DNA of 64,000 nucleotides from Enchytraeus crypticus (taxonomy: Eukaryota > Annelida > Clitellata > Enchytraeida > Enchytraeidae): NCBI GenBank assembly GCA_905160935.1, contig CAJHZI010000495.1, forward strand, positions 1,529,001-1,593,000. The letters run 5' to 3'. Below are positions 21,795 through 35,800 of the stretch, one piece after another (positions within the stretch are counted from its first letter, which is position 1; the number at the start of each line of letters is the position of its first letter). The notes beneath the pieces are model-generated. The model was not told the origin of the DNA. It saw only the letters and a program-made list of their open reading frames with translations, and did not search any database. The position numbers and the translations under genes were made by a program.

Positions 21795-22252
21795 AGAAAG
21801 ACCCAAAGATAAAGATAGTGAAAACCTTGGTTTGGACCACTCTACTATATGTATGAGAAACATGGACCTTAAGGAATGAAGATATCATGAAACTAGAAAC
21901 ATTAGAAATGTGAATAGGGAGAAGAATGGATGGATTAGCTGGACACAAAAGGTTACAAATGAGGAAGTTCTGGAGAGAGATGGTACAGATTGACAGTTGA
22001 TAAATGTGTTAAAAAATAGGAAGAAGAGTTGGATAGGACATATTGTAAGGGGGAAAGTCTATTAAAAGAGGTCATAGAAGGTAGAATGGAAGGGAAAATA
22101 GGCAGGGGAAGGCTGAGATTAGGTATGTTAGATGATTTAAAGACCCACTCATATGTGGAAATGACGAGGGAGGTGGAAGACAGAGAAGAGTGGAAGCGTT
22201 ATATACCATGGACCTGCCATTAGGCAGTGCACTAGAGAGACTAAGAGAGAGT
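21795..22252 (+). mobile_element. RTE-like LINE, C-terminal reverse-transcriptase fragment
   Basis: It encodes, with frameshifts, the tail of an RTE-type polymerase: KTLVW, a CETWTL-like block, then KSWIGHIVRGESLLKEVIEG, RMEGKIGRGRLRL and DREEWKRYIPWTC, followed by AGGCAGTGCAC and a GAGA-rich tail. It is 5'-truncated and not functional. Confidence 0.8.
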
Positions 22253-24567
22253 GTGACTCTATCAGCTTCTGGTCAAACATAGGGCCCATAATGAGCTGTA
22301 TAGGGCGTAACTGCGGTAGCTCTAACAACCTGCGAGTGGTAATGATCAGAAACTCAGTCGTAAAATAACAATGCTTTCAAGTGGAATTTTATTAGCATCG
22401 TATGTGATTGTATATTTATTCAAACGCTCTAGTAGTAGGACAGCTGTAAATTGTTACCATTTAGGTTTACTTTTACAGTCATATAAATTTTATTTGCCTA
22501 TCCGGGCAATAGAAGCCTATACTCTAGGCCAGCGTTTTGACATTAAGAATTATTAAATAGGACCGCTGTAGTCAGTTGTCAAATAGCTCCTTTCCAATTA
22601 TAGCATAATTATAGGGTTTTGTGTTATTTTAGATTAAATCATAATAACTCTTATATTATCAATTCCTATATAAAGTTCATAAAGGGCCGACTACATAAAA
22701 TTTTATTCATAATAGGCATTAGAAATTAATTTGCCAGTTATAAGTTAGAAAACGATTCGTAATAATTCAAACAAGTGTTAACATTGAATGTACACTGTAG
22801 TGAATGTACAGAGTGGTAGTGTCTAATTGCATAGGCCTAGACAATATTTCATTTCTACCCTAAATGTTATAATAGGCCTATCTAAGATACTAAATAAACT
22901 ATGATACTACATATATATTAACCGATCATTCCAACTCGTTTTATCATCAATTGCCATTTAGAAAATCAAGATGTTTTAGCATTTAAAGCTCCTGACAATT
23001 CTTTCAGTTTGCGTGCTTTTAAATGGTAAGTGTTATGGATGTAAACTATTTCTGTGTGGTCAGGTATGATAATTCGACTAAAAAGTGGTGTTACATGTCT
23101 TCATTGCTTCCTGAACCAGTAATTTTTATTTTATTTTTATATTATTTCTTGCTTTTTCTGGCAAAAATAACCCATACATTAATCTTACACATACAATAAT
23201 GCAACAGGAACCAGAAACGAAAATATACTGTGCATAAAGGGAGCTCTGCGAAAATTACTTATAGAAGTATTAGGCATATAAACCTACAATAAGCTCAGAG
23301 CATCAAAACACTTAACTAGCATATAAGTATAATTACGTTGAGTATGGTAAAGAGGTTTATAAGGACACCTTCAAATCCGACATATATTACAACTGTACTG
23401 TAGGCGATATAGACAATGAAAACTACATCTATGCGTTATTCTACATGTAAATCGTGAGATACGGCATACGCGCAATATTTTATCATGATAACGCAATCCA
23501 CGTTATCTTGATTGAGTGTCTAATGTTATTTTGAAAACACTATCAGGCCTTGGGGCCAGATGTGCAAACGCGAGTGAGGGCGAATGACAGGGCGTTAGAG
23601 CAAAGTACATTGTAAATTAAGACCAACGGTTGAGCAGGTACATTAAATATCGTCAAACTTTTGAAATCGCGGTTTTGAAACAGGAAAATTAAATCTGCTA
23701 CAATTGAAGCTGCAAATTTAATTTAACTTAATAGTATTGAAGTAACTTAAAACAGTTATACTTACAGTAAGCATTTAATGGCGTTCAGACCTTCAGAAAT
23801 CATATAGCGGGTTTGACTACGGGGACAGAGAGACGGCTTCGACATACTGACGTTGGGTGTTCGAATCTCACAAGAGCTATAAATCCTATGTAAAGTTTTA
23901 GTTTGAGTGTAATCAATTGTGTGAGAATTTCTACGGGGAGGGTCTAGGGTCTATATGACTAATTTAAAGGTGATCCATCGGTCAATTTTTCATCATAGCC
24001 CTCTGTTGATTAATTAGTATAGGAGTAATTTAGGACTAAAGGAATGAAGAGAAGATCTAAGAGAAGTTTTTGGTATAAATGGGGTGTTTGATGGCCGAAG
24101 GGAGCGAAACCCCGAGTTCAGCTTCTGTGGTTTAGGGCTTAGCCCGTCAGTAGACGGGCTTTACAACTAGTAAATTTATATATCTTCATTATTTTATTGT
24201 ACCCCATAATTATTTGTAATTGGAAATAATATCTGCGAGTAGGCCTACATCTCCTAGGTCTGCAGGCTAGTTGCTATGTGTTGTCTTCTGCGAGAATAAT
24301 GATATTAAGAAAAATAAAATTTATAGAACAGATTAATTAAAAGTAATATTTACTAATAAATATTTTTAAGGTAGGCCTATTTGGTTGTAAGTATCTTAGC
24401 CTTTCAAGAAAGTTAATGGCTTGAAGAGTCACAACGGATTTTAAAGGGTACGATTGTTTCATATAAGTTGCATAGAATGTTGTTAAATTGTTGTTAAATC
24501 TTCATTCAATATTTAACAACTAAATCCATGCGGATAGATATAGACAGTCATTGAACAAGGTGCACAA

Positions 24568-24661
24568 ATGCAGGCGGCCTTTAGTAATATGCGTGAGAAG
24601 AAGATGAAGTCGTTCTACTACATCCTAATCACCTGCTACATGTGGCTGCAATCCTGTAGTG
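24568..24661 (+). CDS. Chitobiase B exon 1, signal peptide
   Basis: In-frame ATGs at 24568, 24589 and 24604; the last begins a typical signal peptide. It ends in phase 1 before GTATGA, as in copy A. Confidence 0.7.
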
Positions 24662-26813
24662 GTATGATTAACAACTATACTTTGAAATATTGCACATTAT
24701 AATTATAAATAGAAAATAATATCGGCTTCCTGTGTTGTGTCTGGGACACTTAAGAATAGACTATGCCAGATCAGCTGACATAAAATATTATTCTGGTTAA
24801 TTTTGTTTTAAAGTTTTACTTGGTTAATGCTACTTTTCAGCGGTGTACCGTAGTGCATGGTATATATGTGTGATTTTGTTATTAGAAATATCAGTGCCAA
24901 TATTTGAAACTCTTTCAGTTCATCAAAATTTTCCCAACCAGCTAATGTGAACGTATCAATCGTTTAATCAGCTACGCTACTGAATATGCAATTAAAATTA
25001 AAATCTTAAAACGTTAATGTTATCATTAGATAATCAAACTAAATATAGACTATTGGAAATAATTTCATTCTTTAGTAATTGTCCAAAACTTTCAACAATG
25101 AGCACAGTAGTAAAGATCAAAGGCTAAAGTCAAGTCTAACGTCAGTTTCATGCTCGATAGCATGCGTGACTGGGAGAGAACTGGAGTCTGGATATGAACC
25201 CGGCACCTACTAATCCGCTGTCGAACAACATACCAACAAGCTACCGACTAGGTTGAATTGTAATGAGATGGGGACCATCAATATTTAATGTTTGCCAAAT
25301 ATTGCTACTCCATTATTAGCATAATTAGCTACTAGACTCTACCATTAGCTTCTAGATTCCACCATTAGAACCATTAACTTCTAGACTCCACCATTAGCAC
25401 CATTAGTTTTGCTAGACTCCACCATTAGCTACTACAGTAGACTCCACCATTAGCACCATTAGCATCTAGACTCCACCATTAGCTTCTAGACTTCACCATT
25501 AGCATCATTAGCTGCTAGACTTCACCATTAGCATCATTAGCTGCTAGACTCCACCATTAGCATCATTAGCTGCTAGACTTCACCATTAGCATCATTAGCT
25601 GCTAGACTTCACCATTAGCATCATTAGCTGCTAGACTCCACTATTAGCATCTAGACTCCACCATTAGCTACTACAGTAGACTCCACAATTAGCACCAATA
25701 GCATCTAGACACCACCATTAGCATCTAGACTCCACCATTAGCTTCTAGACTTCACCATTAGCATCATTAGCTGCTAGACTTCATATTCATTTAGTTTTCC
25801 ATTGCATATTTCATACATAGTATAATATTGTTTTATTGATTACTATTTATTTATTTTAATTGTTTTATTGATTTGATTTTTCTTATTTTTCTTCAAGCTC
25901 ACCATAGTTCACATTTAGTTTGTATTTTTCCTGTTGTATTTCCTTCTTTGTGTATTGTGTACGTGAACTCTACAGCGTTGAATGACCCTTTGTGGAGTTC
26001 ATATTAAATTGAATTGAATTGAATTGATTGATTCGACATTCAAGGGTCAATGTTGGATTGAAAACCTCGTATCAACAGGCCTATGTTACAATAACAGCGT
26101 TGTCAAATAATTCTGCCTTCCTCAAGTACTTGTAGCATTTATTGATAGCAATGAAACTTTACGATAGTGACACACAAGAGCTGCTCAAGTTTAAAGATCA
26201 TGTTTGTGGTGCAACTATAATCAAATAAAATTTGGTTTTATCCAAATCTTGCGTTGATTTTCTAGAAATAATTTTCGACATTTCTATATTTGACAGATTA
26301 AAGGCAAAGTAATTGAAGGCCTTGTTGCGTTTGAGTCCCATGTAACATTCTCTATTTTTCTATTTTCTCTTGAGCATGATTTCTACAAGCTGGCTTAAAT
26401 GTTATAAAACTGATTTCATTTTACTCTATTCTATATTCCACGGTTCTGCTAAGTCGTGCGTCTTCAACGATATGGTCCAAAGCAATCATGACTCAATATT
26501 TTTACTTATTTATTTATTTAGTGACTTGTATCAACAATAAAACAAGCTCGGGGTACTGAAAATAGTTCAACAGTAAACTGCACATGTCGTAAGAGGAGTC
26601 TGAGCAAGGATTAAGAGATGCAAATTAAAACCACCCAGGGCCATTATTATATCTAAGCTATAGGCCATATGAAGATGCAGGTAAGGCATAGCCTTTTGTG
26701 AAGGACTCATTAAGTGTTAGAGTTATCTTTATGAAGCATGACCGCAGAATATGAGTAGGAATATGTAGTTTGAATCTGCAATTTAGCAGAGCACTTGAGA
26801 GAGATATAAATAC

Positions 26814-26863
<50 letters not shown>

Positions 26864-29800
26864 GGGATTAATCCTAACTGTTGATAAGGAAGGATCTTCA
26901 ATAAACATACACTTTTGTAGGGCTGCAAAAGTTACGAGCAATTTCTACGAAACATTGAAAAGCGAAGGTTATCTGGGTAGAAGCAAAATTCACTATTTCC
27001 ATATTTCCAGATGTGCATAACTAGGACCCCTTATATTTTTTACATATTATTACTATTATTATTACTCAATATTACTTACTATTATTACTCAGAAATACTT
27101 ACTATTATTACTCAATATTACTTACTATTAGTATTCAGTAATGCTTGCTATTATTACTCAGTATTACTTAATATTATTACTGAATATTACCTACTATTAT
27201 TATTACTTAATATTACTTAATATTTTTAATTATTATTATTACATATTATTTCAGCTCAAGCAGCCTGTGATCAGGATATATCCTACATAGCTAAACATCT
27301 GCGCGTCCAGTACACAGTTCTCCACAATCCCAGTGGACTCAACCCCTCTGATCCCGTCTGGTTCAACGTCAGTCTGAAGCTGCACAACGACGGAGACGAG
27401 GACATCACCAGAGGAAGCTGGGTCATTTACTTCTCTCACATCAGACTAATCGAGCCGGCGCGCATCAGGCCTGATGGCTTCGTCGTGCCTACCACGGGTC
27501 TGGAGGTAAGAGAAAGACATGTAGCAAGATTTCGACATTCGCGGTCGAGTACCTTACCGACATCGCCACTGGCTGGAGCCAGTGGAGATGGCTGGAGCCA
27601 GTGGAGATGTCGGTAAGGTACTCGACCGCGGATCAGTATGTGCAGGGTTCAAATCCTGGGCTCGCCCGTCACTGACATTGATTTCGAGTGAGGAAACCGA
27701 CGTTAACATTAGCTTTACCAGATTGGTGGAATGCTCTAGCAGATTTTTGCTCGCGAATTGAAAGTACTAGTTTAGAAGTTTAAGAATGTGAAACAGTTGT
27801 TGAAATGTCCACAACTGTTTCATAAATTTTTCCAATGTCTCCTCTAGGATATTTTTTTGAGAAATTTTAACTCGATTTATCTTCTTGAGATACGTGCATT
27901 AATTAACATGTCTACTTTCATTAATTACCTCTTGTCATATAATATTGATATTTTGGGTATATAGTTGTATAATATTCTATGTAGGCCTACTATTTAGAAT
28001 CATCTCTTTCTCTCGTCCATGTGTTCCTTGTGTAAAAGCAGAATACAAATTGAAGTATGTAAAGCAGAATACGAAATGAAGTATATAACATGCCTCGTTA
28101 CATACAAGGCATCGTTAGCTCGATGACTCATATGAGTTCATATATTTACGGGGGCTATCGCATGAAGCATTGTAGGCCTACTGTTTTAACACCATCAGCA
28201 TTCAACAGTTTGGTATCTCATTTTTCAAACTAATCTTTCACTGTTTAAGAAAGAATATTTCATCAGTGTCATTTTTATTATTTCCAGACTATCTCAATTT
28301 TACACCCGATTACAGGAGGGCTATAGATTTGCTCTTCTGGCGCCATCTTTATTATGAAAATGAATATTATTTATATCAGATTTCGAAAGGGGAAAATTGA
28401 ATCCGCTATACTGCACATTTTTTTCAGATACGACACATAAATGGGGATCTACATAGAATTTCTCCTCTGGGATCATTCAGAGGAATCCCTGCCCAGAATT
28501 TCATTGACGTCCGGTTCCAGGCCAGTGACTGGATGGTGTCCAGAACGGACGTCCTACCAAACTGGTATGTGGCATCAGAAGACGACAGCCTATCCGCTCA
28601 GGTACTATTAAATTAATAGTATAAGAGCTGATCTAATTATAATTTACTAAGTAATAATTACTTTACTTTGGCAATTAATCACTGAGTACCTCACCCGGTA
28701 ATATAAATTGTTTTGTTTTACTTGTAAATAATAGGCCTTCCTCTTTACTGTATTGAAACTATTTATATAAAATAATTTGCACGAAGGTAATTGATTTTAA
28801 CTTGAACGTGAGCTACACGTAAACAATCCTATGACACAACAATTTCTAAACAATTTCAAAATTGGCCAACGTTTTAAACATGTGGTATTAAAGGTGATAG
28901 ATATCAACATAGTTGATCATTTCACTATAATGTCTGTTTACGTTTTTACTGTCGAGCCAAAACCGTTGCAAGTAATTACATATAAGTTACTCAAAGTTTT
29001 TCTCAGGAGGCCAAGCCTATACTAAAAACGATGTTGGCAGTTTCATTGTCTTTGTTCTATGTTCTCACGTTAAGTGCTGAACAAATGCTATTAAGGCTTG
29101 ATAGTTTGGGTTTTGAAGCCTCAACCCTTGGCATAAGTGATAGATGAGGCTGGAGCCAGTGGCGATGTCTGTAAGATATTCGACCGCAGATCATTGTGTG
29201 TGGGGTTCAAATTATGGGTTTTCCTGTCACTGCCATCGCTTTTGAGTGAGAAAACTGACGTTGACATTAGCCTTTTTAAAGTGCAGTAGGCCTACTTCAC
29301 GATAGGATTATGATATCTTGTCAACAAACGAGAGATGAACTTGATGACCTGCCTTTGCCACTTGGCATTTCTTTACAGATAATTGTAAGTACAGCTGGAG
29401 AGAACCTGGACTTTGTGTCGGACTTTGATTCTCCAGATAAGTGGAAGAGACTTAATCGGGATCATTTCAATCCATACACGCCTGAGGAACGTATGTTTAT
29501 TGACGAAGTACCGGAAGTAGAATCTGCTGATCGTCGAGTGATACCAACTCCACGAGAAATGAACATAGATTGGACGAAAAGAGTAAATGTGCTGAGTCAC
29601 GGCTGGAGCATCGCTGGAGATAAGTTTGTGGAGAAAGAGACGTCCTATCTGTCAGGTAGTAAATTAGATTAAAATGTTATTCATTTAATATTGTTCTCTA
29701 AGCTTCTATTCCTTCTAGCCTTAATTAGTCTTAATTTACAGCTAAAATATCGACACTATATAACCTTAGGTAATTAAAATATAACGCACCTTCACAGATT

Positions 29801-32800
29801 AGTGAAACGTTGAATAGATATGTGGTTCGTTCAGTCAATCTAATAACTTGTGAATCGTTAGTCAGGTGTATGCTTAATACATTAGGCACTGAATCGTACA
29901 GATTAGGTCATCAAAGCATAAACAAAATACATGGGCTTTGATTTCTTTGGATAATGCTCACTTATGTGCATTATGTTTACATACGCTTCATCATATAAAT
30001 TTATGTACTATAATGTATATGTAAAAATATAGTAGCCTATGCTGCAGAATCTTGGCAAAATACTAACTGGAACTAAGATGAAATTAATGTACTATTACTT
30101 TTTCATATCTGCCTTTGCCAATTTCTTCAATTAATTAATAACTGCTGCCAATTTCTTGCTACATTTTTAGCAAACTGTACATATCACAGTTTGTTCACTA
30201 TACTGTGTGTCTACATTTAGAAAAGACAGGCCTGGCAATCTCCACCACCAGCTTGCCTTGTGACCACTACATAGTGCTAAAGAACACTACAGCCATCAGT
30301 CCATACTCTACGAATGAATCCTACGAGATCACCGTCTCCAACGATCCTCAGATCATCTCTATATCCGGAGCCACTCCGGCAGGTGTGTTCTACGGGATTC
30401 AAACTCTCCTGAGTCTTCTGGAGAACAAGGACTTCCCTGGTGAGGTGGGGGTAGGTGCGATCAAAGACTCTCCGAGGTTTGGTCATCGAGGTATGCACGT
30501 GGATGTTGGACGAAACTTTCACACTGTGAGGGACATGGAGAGAATAATGGAAGCGATGAGCTGGTACAAACTGAATAAATTACATTTTCACCTGACGGAT
30601 GATGAAGGTTGGAGATTAGAAATACCAGAAATACCTGAGCTGACTGAGGTTAGTCCATCCATAACCATAATACATAGTCACTATCATCTTCCCTTATGTC
30701 CTAGTTTAGCTAAGGTCGTGAGCATATTAACAGTACCATGATAAGTAAACCAGAAAATTAATTTCCCAGATTAATTCTACTGAAATACTAGATTTTCTTA
30801 TAAAAAAAATAAAATTTATATGCTACTGTATGTGATACTTTTTCACGACTTGTTGCCCAGGTGAATACGCTGAACAAATTTTGCAAATACTGCATTACAA
30901 ATAAAAGTCTACAGATCCACTATAATAGAACGATTTTATCTATTAAACATAGCTAAAGACGTCGTCGTTGAAAAATGTTCAAAACTCAAGGAAGTTTTAT
31001 TTAACACTTCTACAATGAATGAGTGACTGAATGAATGAATGAATGAATGTCCGAGATTTTGTCTGAGAGGCTGGGAATCAAGATACAAAAATTCACTCCA
31101 ACCTATATGACCTCATGAATTTATACGACCTACATGTATCTCCACATCCCATATGGCCGATCAGTTACAATTTAATGGAGCTTGTTACTCAACTCACCCC
31201 ACACTATTCTCTTTGGTTATTCTAACTGACATGTGAAGCTGGATCATCCTATGCTGTCTTACCAGTATGCTGTTGTGTCTACCTGACAGATGAAGCTAGA
31301 TCAGCCTATGTTCTCTCACCAGTATGCTGTTGTGTCTCTCTCACAGGTGGGAGGTAGAAGGTGCCATGACCCGACGGAAACGAGATGTATAATCCCACAG
31401 CTCGGATCCGGTCCAACGCAGTCCAACTACGGAACTGGATTCTTCACAGTGGCTCAGTATCAAGGACTGTTGAAATTCGCTGCAGATAGGCACATTCAGG
31501 TTTGTTATTAATTTAATTACCCTTAATTTATTGATTACAATTATTAAATTAACTTTTGTAATTATTTACAATTCATTAATTATATTTGGTTCAAAATTGT
31601 AGTTCAATTTCTAATTTTATTTATTTTTATTTTAATCCCTTGTATTTTTCTTATCAGCCAGCCGAGACGGGAGCCCTCTTTCCTGATAAACAAAGGGCAT
31701 CGTGATCGAAACTGCCGGATCCAGTGTGGCAATTCACATGTGATGCAGAGTGTTAAGTGTGAATATATTGTTACCAATGCTTTGATTTATTTGTAACCTT
31801 TGCCTTGGACTTTATTCCACAATGAGCGAGCAGTATTGAGACCTTTTCCTTTATGGACAGTGATTTTATTTTCTATATTCTTGATATTTGTTCTTTAAGA
31901 CTGTATCATCATCATCGTTATCATCATCATCTTCCCTTGAATCCCGGCTTAACTAGGGTCGGGAATATCTTACATACTGTATCAAATAAAGTATTTTAAC
32001 AACAACAACAACAGAATTAGAGTGCTACTGTCGTTCATGACAACATCGAGCACCATATGAAATATTAACATGAAATATATCTCAGGTTATCCCGGAGTTT
32101 GGACTGGTAGCACACGCCCATGCGGCGGTGAAATCCATGGAGGCCAGATACCTCCGGTACAAGGACTCGAATATAACCGAAGCTGAAGAGTTCCTTCTGC
32201 GTGAGCACGACGACAATTCGCAGTACATTTCACTGCAGTACTACACAGACAACGCCATCAACCCTTGCATAGAATCAACCTACCATTTCATCGAAGTCCT
32301 CTTGAAGTCAGTTCAGAACATGCACAGAGATATCCAGCCCCTAGAAATCGTTCACTTGGGAGGTGATGAGGCCCCGTCCAATGCGTACGCTAACTCGACT
32401 GCCTGCGCCCCCCTCCTGGCCAGCGGTGAATATTTTAAAATTTACTTTACAATATTTTTAATATACATGTAGTACCATTTAATTTATAATTCTCAAAAGC
32501 CACTGTAGTGTATGCCAACCGTTAACTAATGTGTCATATTACGCGAAAAGCAGCGAAAGCACAGCCTTTATAACGTGTTACCTGAGGGGGGGGGGCAAGT
32601 TTCCCCACCCACTAGGAGGATAAAATTACCTCTCTCAGCAAACGCGCTTGCCTCCAGAGATTTCTTCCAACTGAAAAGAAATCCTACTTGAAACGAAAAT
32701 CCCAGAAACAAGAAGTAAATAATTTGTTTTTTGAATAATTAAGAATTGAATTGGTTCAGGCGAAAAATTTGGTACACTTTTAAAAAAACCAATGGGCCCT

Positions 32801-35800
32801 TTTAAATAATTTTTCATATTGTGCCCCCCCCCGCCACTGAAGACTCTATCATTTTGCTCCTCCCCTCCTCTATTAGCTTCTATGGCTGGCAATCGAACCT
32901 ACAGCCTCGGGCTTGCCTGAAGAAACATCGCTAGTAATAAAACAACGGCAGTTAACACATATCACCTCATTATGCATTGTATACGACTGTTAAATCATGT
33001 CGTAAGGATTTCTCTATGTACGTCGTAATTAAGAAAATCTACATGATCCCAGGAAAACACACACTACAGTGAATAAGTGTTATCATCATCTTTCATGATT
33101 ATATCTATCACTCTGAATAGCATAAGTTGAAATAGTTTAACAGTTTATAGTAAAGCGTCCAAGTTACCGGTACTATGGATAACCGAGATTTTACTCTATG
33201 ATCCGGGAATTGAATCCGAAACTCGAGACGTTTTATTTAAAGTTTCATGACGTTACCTGTCTCTCTGCAAACTCAGCTATTTAGATGTTATTTTAAGCTA
33301 AAGGACGTATTATGGATACAGAACCTAATTTTCATGGAAAAATATTCATTTCCTGAAGCGTTTAGCAGTAATAATTATGAAATGATCCATATTAGGCGTA
33401 TTGCAATAAATTCAAAGCGACTGTGGGTGCTCGATACTCTATGCAGCTCCCGACAGGTTTTATTTGTTTCTTCAAGAGGACCTTTCAGTATTCAACCTTA
33501 TTACATGTACTGTATTATTGAACTATGGTATTGATAACCTTTTCCCAATTTCCCAAAATTTCGTCAACATGAACTCATGAAATTCACACAAGTTTAGAAT
33601 AAAGTGTGAAGCAAGTTATTATTAAATTGCAAAACCTAGGCCTATTGCTTTATTTTCTTATACTGCTTGGCCATTTTTGAAAACTTTATACATGTAGGCT
33701 ATTTTTGCCAACAAAAATACAAAATAATTCCATTCTTTTAATTATACATCTATGTTATTAAACCTTTTCTTTCCTAGATGACTGCATATTCTTGTGGTAC
33801 AACCAACAATAATCCGTCATTGCTATTAAAATTGATATCTATAATTCGATTGAATTATTTAAGTGAAATTGCTCTTTTTATTTTACCAATACTGATTACG
33901 TAATTTGATTTGTATATTGAAGTAATTACTCTTCGTGCACAGGTAAGGACATGAAGCTACACTTTGCGCAGCGTGCTTCTGAGATTGCAGCAAGTCTTGA
34001 CCTAGATATCTCCATGTGGGAGGATGCACTGCACATACAGGGAGCTCCCATTGAAAGGAATCAATTCCACACCAACAACGTCTACACTAACATCTGGAAC
34101 AACGTATGGGAGTGGGGGTCGGGTGGTCACGCCTATCAGTTTGCCAATGCCGATTACAAGGTTCTGAAATATGGAATGATTTACGTTAATATTCTTAAAT
34201 AATTTTATATCCTTTTTCTGCTTCATATCGTTTCCCCGTGTTGTGTCCGGGTCGTTTGAAGAATTTCACGAACCGGTGACTGCACGTGTCGTAGAAGGCG
34301 ACTAAAGCACTAAGATCCATACCAACGTCAGAAAGGGCATTCGGTTGGTGAACGCCTAGGCTCCAGTAATTGCCTCAAAACTTAAACGAATGGATAAAAG
34401 AAAGTCTATTCGTATCCCGACCCTGGTTAAACAGGGATTTAAGGGAAGATGATGATGATGATGATCTGTTTCATATCGCTAATTCGTTCATCTCAGTTAT
34501 TTTAATGTTAGTGACGTCATTCTCGTGTAGATTTGTAGAAACATAAACTCTAGACCCCATACATAGGCCTACATACGCCTATATAGGCCTCTAATTACTG
34601 AAAGCCTCCCACACGTACATCGTCTAGTAGTCAACCTGTTTCTAACTTTAAGGTTACTGTATATGCTACAATGTTCCCCGTGTTGTCTCCGGGTTGATGA
34701 TGATGATGATGATGATGATGTTGATGATGATGATGATGTTGATGATGATGATGATGATGATGATGCTGATGATGATGATTATGATGATTATGATGATGAT
34801 GATGATGATGATGATTATGATGATGATGATGATGACATGACGATGACGATTACGACGACGACGACGATGATGACGATGACGATGATGATGATGACAACGA
34901 TGATGATGATGACGATGATGTTACCCCTCAGGTAATTCTCTCTCCCTCCACTCACCTCTACTTCGACTTCCCGTATGAACCGGACCCTGAAGAGAGAGGC
35001 TACTACTGGGCCACCAGGACTATACCCGTCAAGAAAGCGTTCAGCTACGTGCCTGACAATGTCTACAGGAACATCGATCTAGACGTGGGAAGGTTCGGAG
35101 ATCCTCTCAAAGTGTCTGACGTCTGTCCCAGCTGCCCTGAACTACTGGAAGCGAAAAGACCCAATGTCATTGGTTAGTGTTCAGTTGAAGCTACGATGAG
35201 ATATTAGCTAGCGTTGTTGTTAGCCTATCAGTTGGTGTTGATACTGCGGAATTTGCTAACAATGTTACATATATATTAGAATTTCGCGTCACGCGAACCA
35301 TGAAGCTTCAGAACATTCCTTAATTTGTATTTCAGTGTGACCAACGTCATAGAACTCGCTGAGGAGAATCAATTAACAATTTAACAAGTTCCCTTTTTTC
35401 AAGGAAATTCAACCAACATTTTTTTATATTCATTAAAATGGTTAGAATGCTATAGTAGCCTAACATGAAGGAATATTTAATACAATAAAAGAATTTCCCT
35501 TGTTTTACGTTTGTTATAACTAAGCTCACTGAAAGAATTGTTCTTCAGAGGCTTTCTACTCATGTCTCTTACAATGATCTATTTAATAAGCATCAAGCTG
35601 CTTATACTAAGCATCGTTCAACTGAAACGGTGCTTCTATCTGTGTGCAATTCTATTGTTAATGCCATGTGCACACAACGCTTAACTGGATTATGTATGCT
35701 TGATCTTTCGGCCGCTTTTGATACCATTGATCACAATATTCTTCTGGAACGTCTTTCTTCCTGGTTTGGTGTTCGTGGAATTGTTCTTGATTGGTTTTCC

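Larger units (their letters stand above)
21197..24567. other. Spacer between the two chitobiase genes
   Basis: It holds the hairpin at 21356, the LINE fragment at 21795 and a weak tRNA-like block near 23805-23890 (GTTCGAATCTC). No exon was supported in the rest. The promoter of chitobiase B must lie in its 3' part, but I see no clear core element. Confidence 0.5.

Noticed and set aside
24141..24160. GC-rich 8-bp hairpin resembling a bacterial terminator
   Set aside because: The DNA is eukaryotic and the hairpin is short and isolated upstream of chitobiase B.
32101..32115. Chitobiase B as a pseudogene
   Set aside because: Despite the altered loop, all 12 exons are open, splice sites are intact and the catalytic Asp-Glu pair is kept.
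34663..34935. Asp-rich 90-codon open frame
   Set aside because: It is the GAT microsatellite before chitobiase B exon 9.
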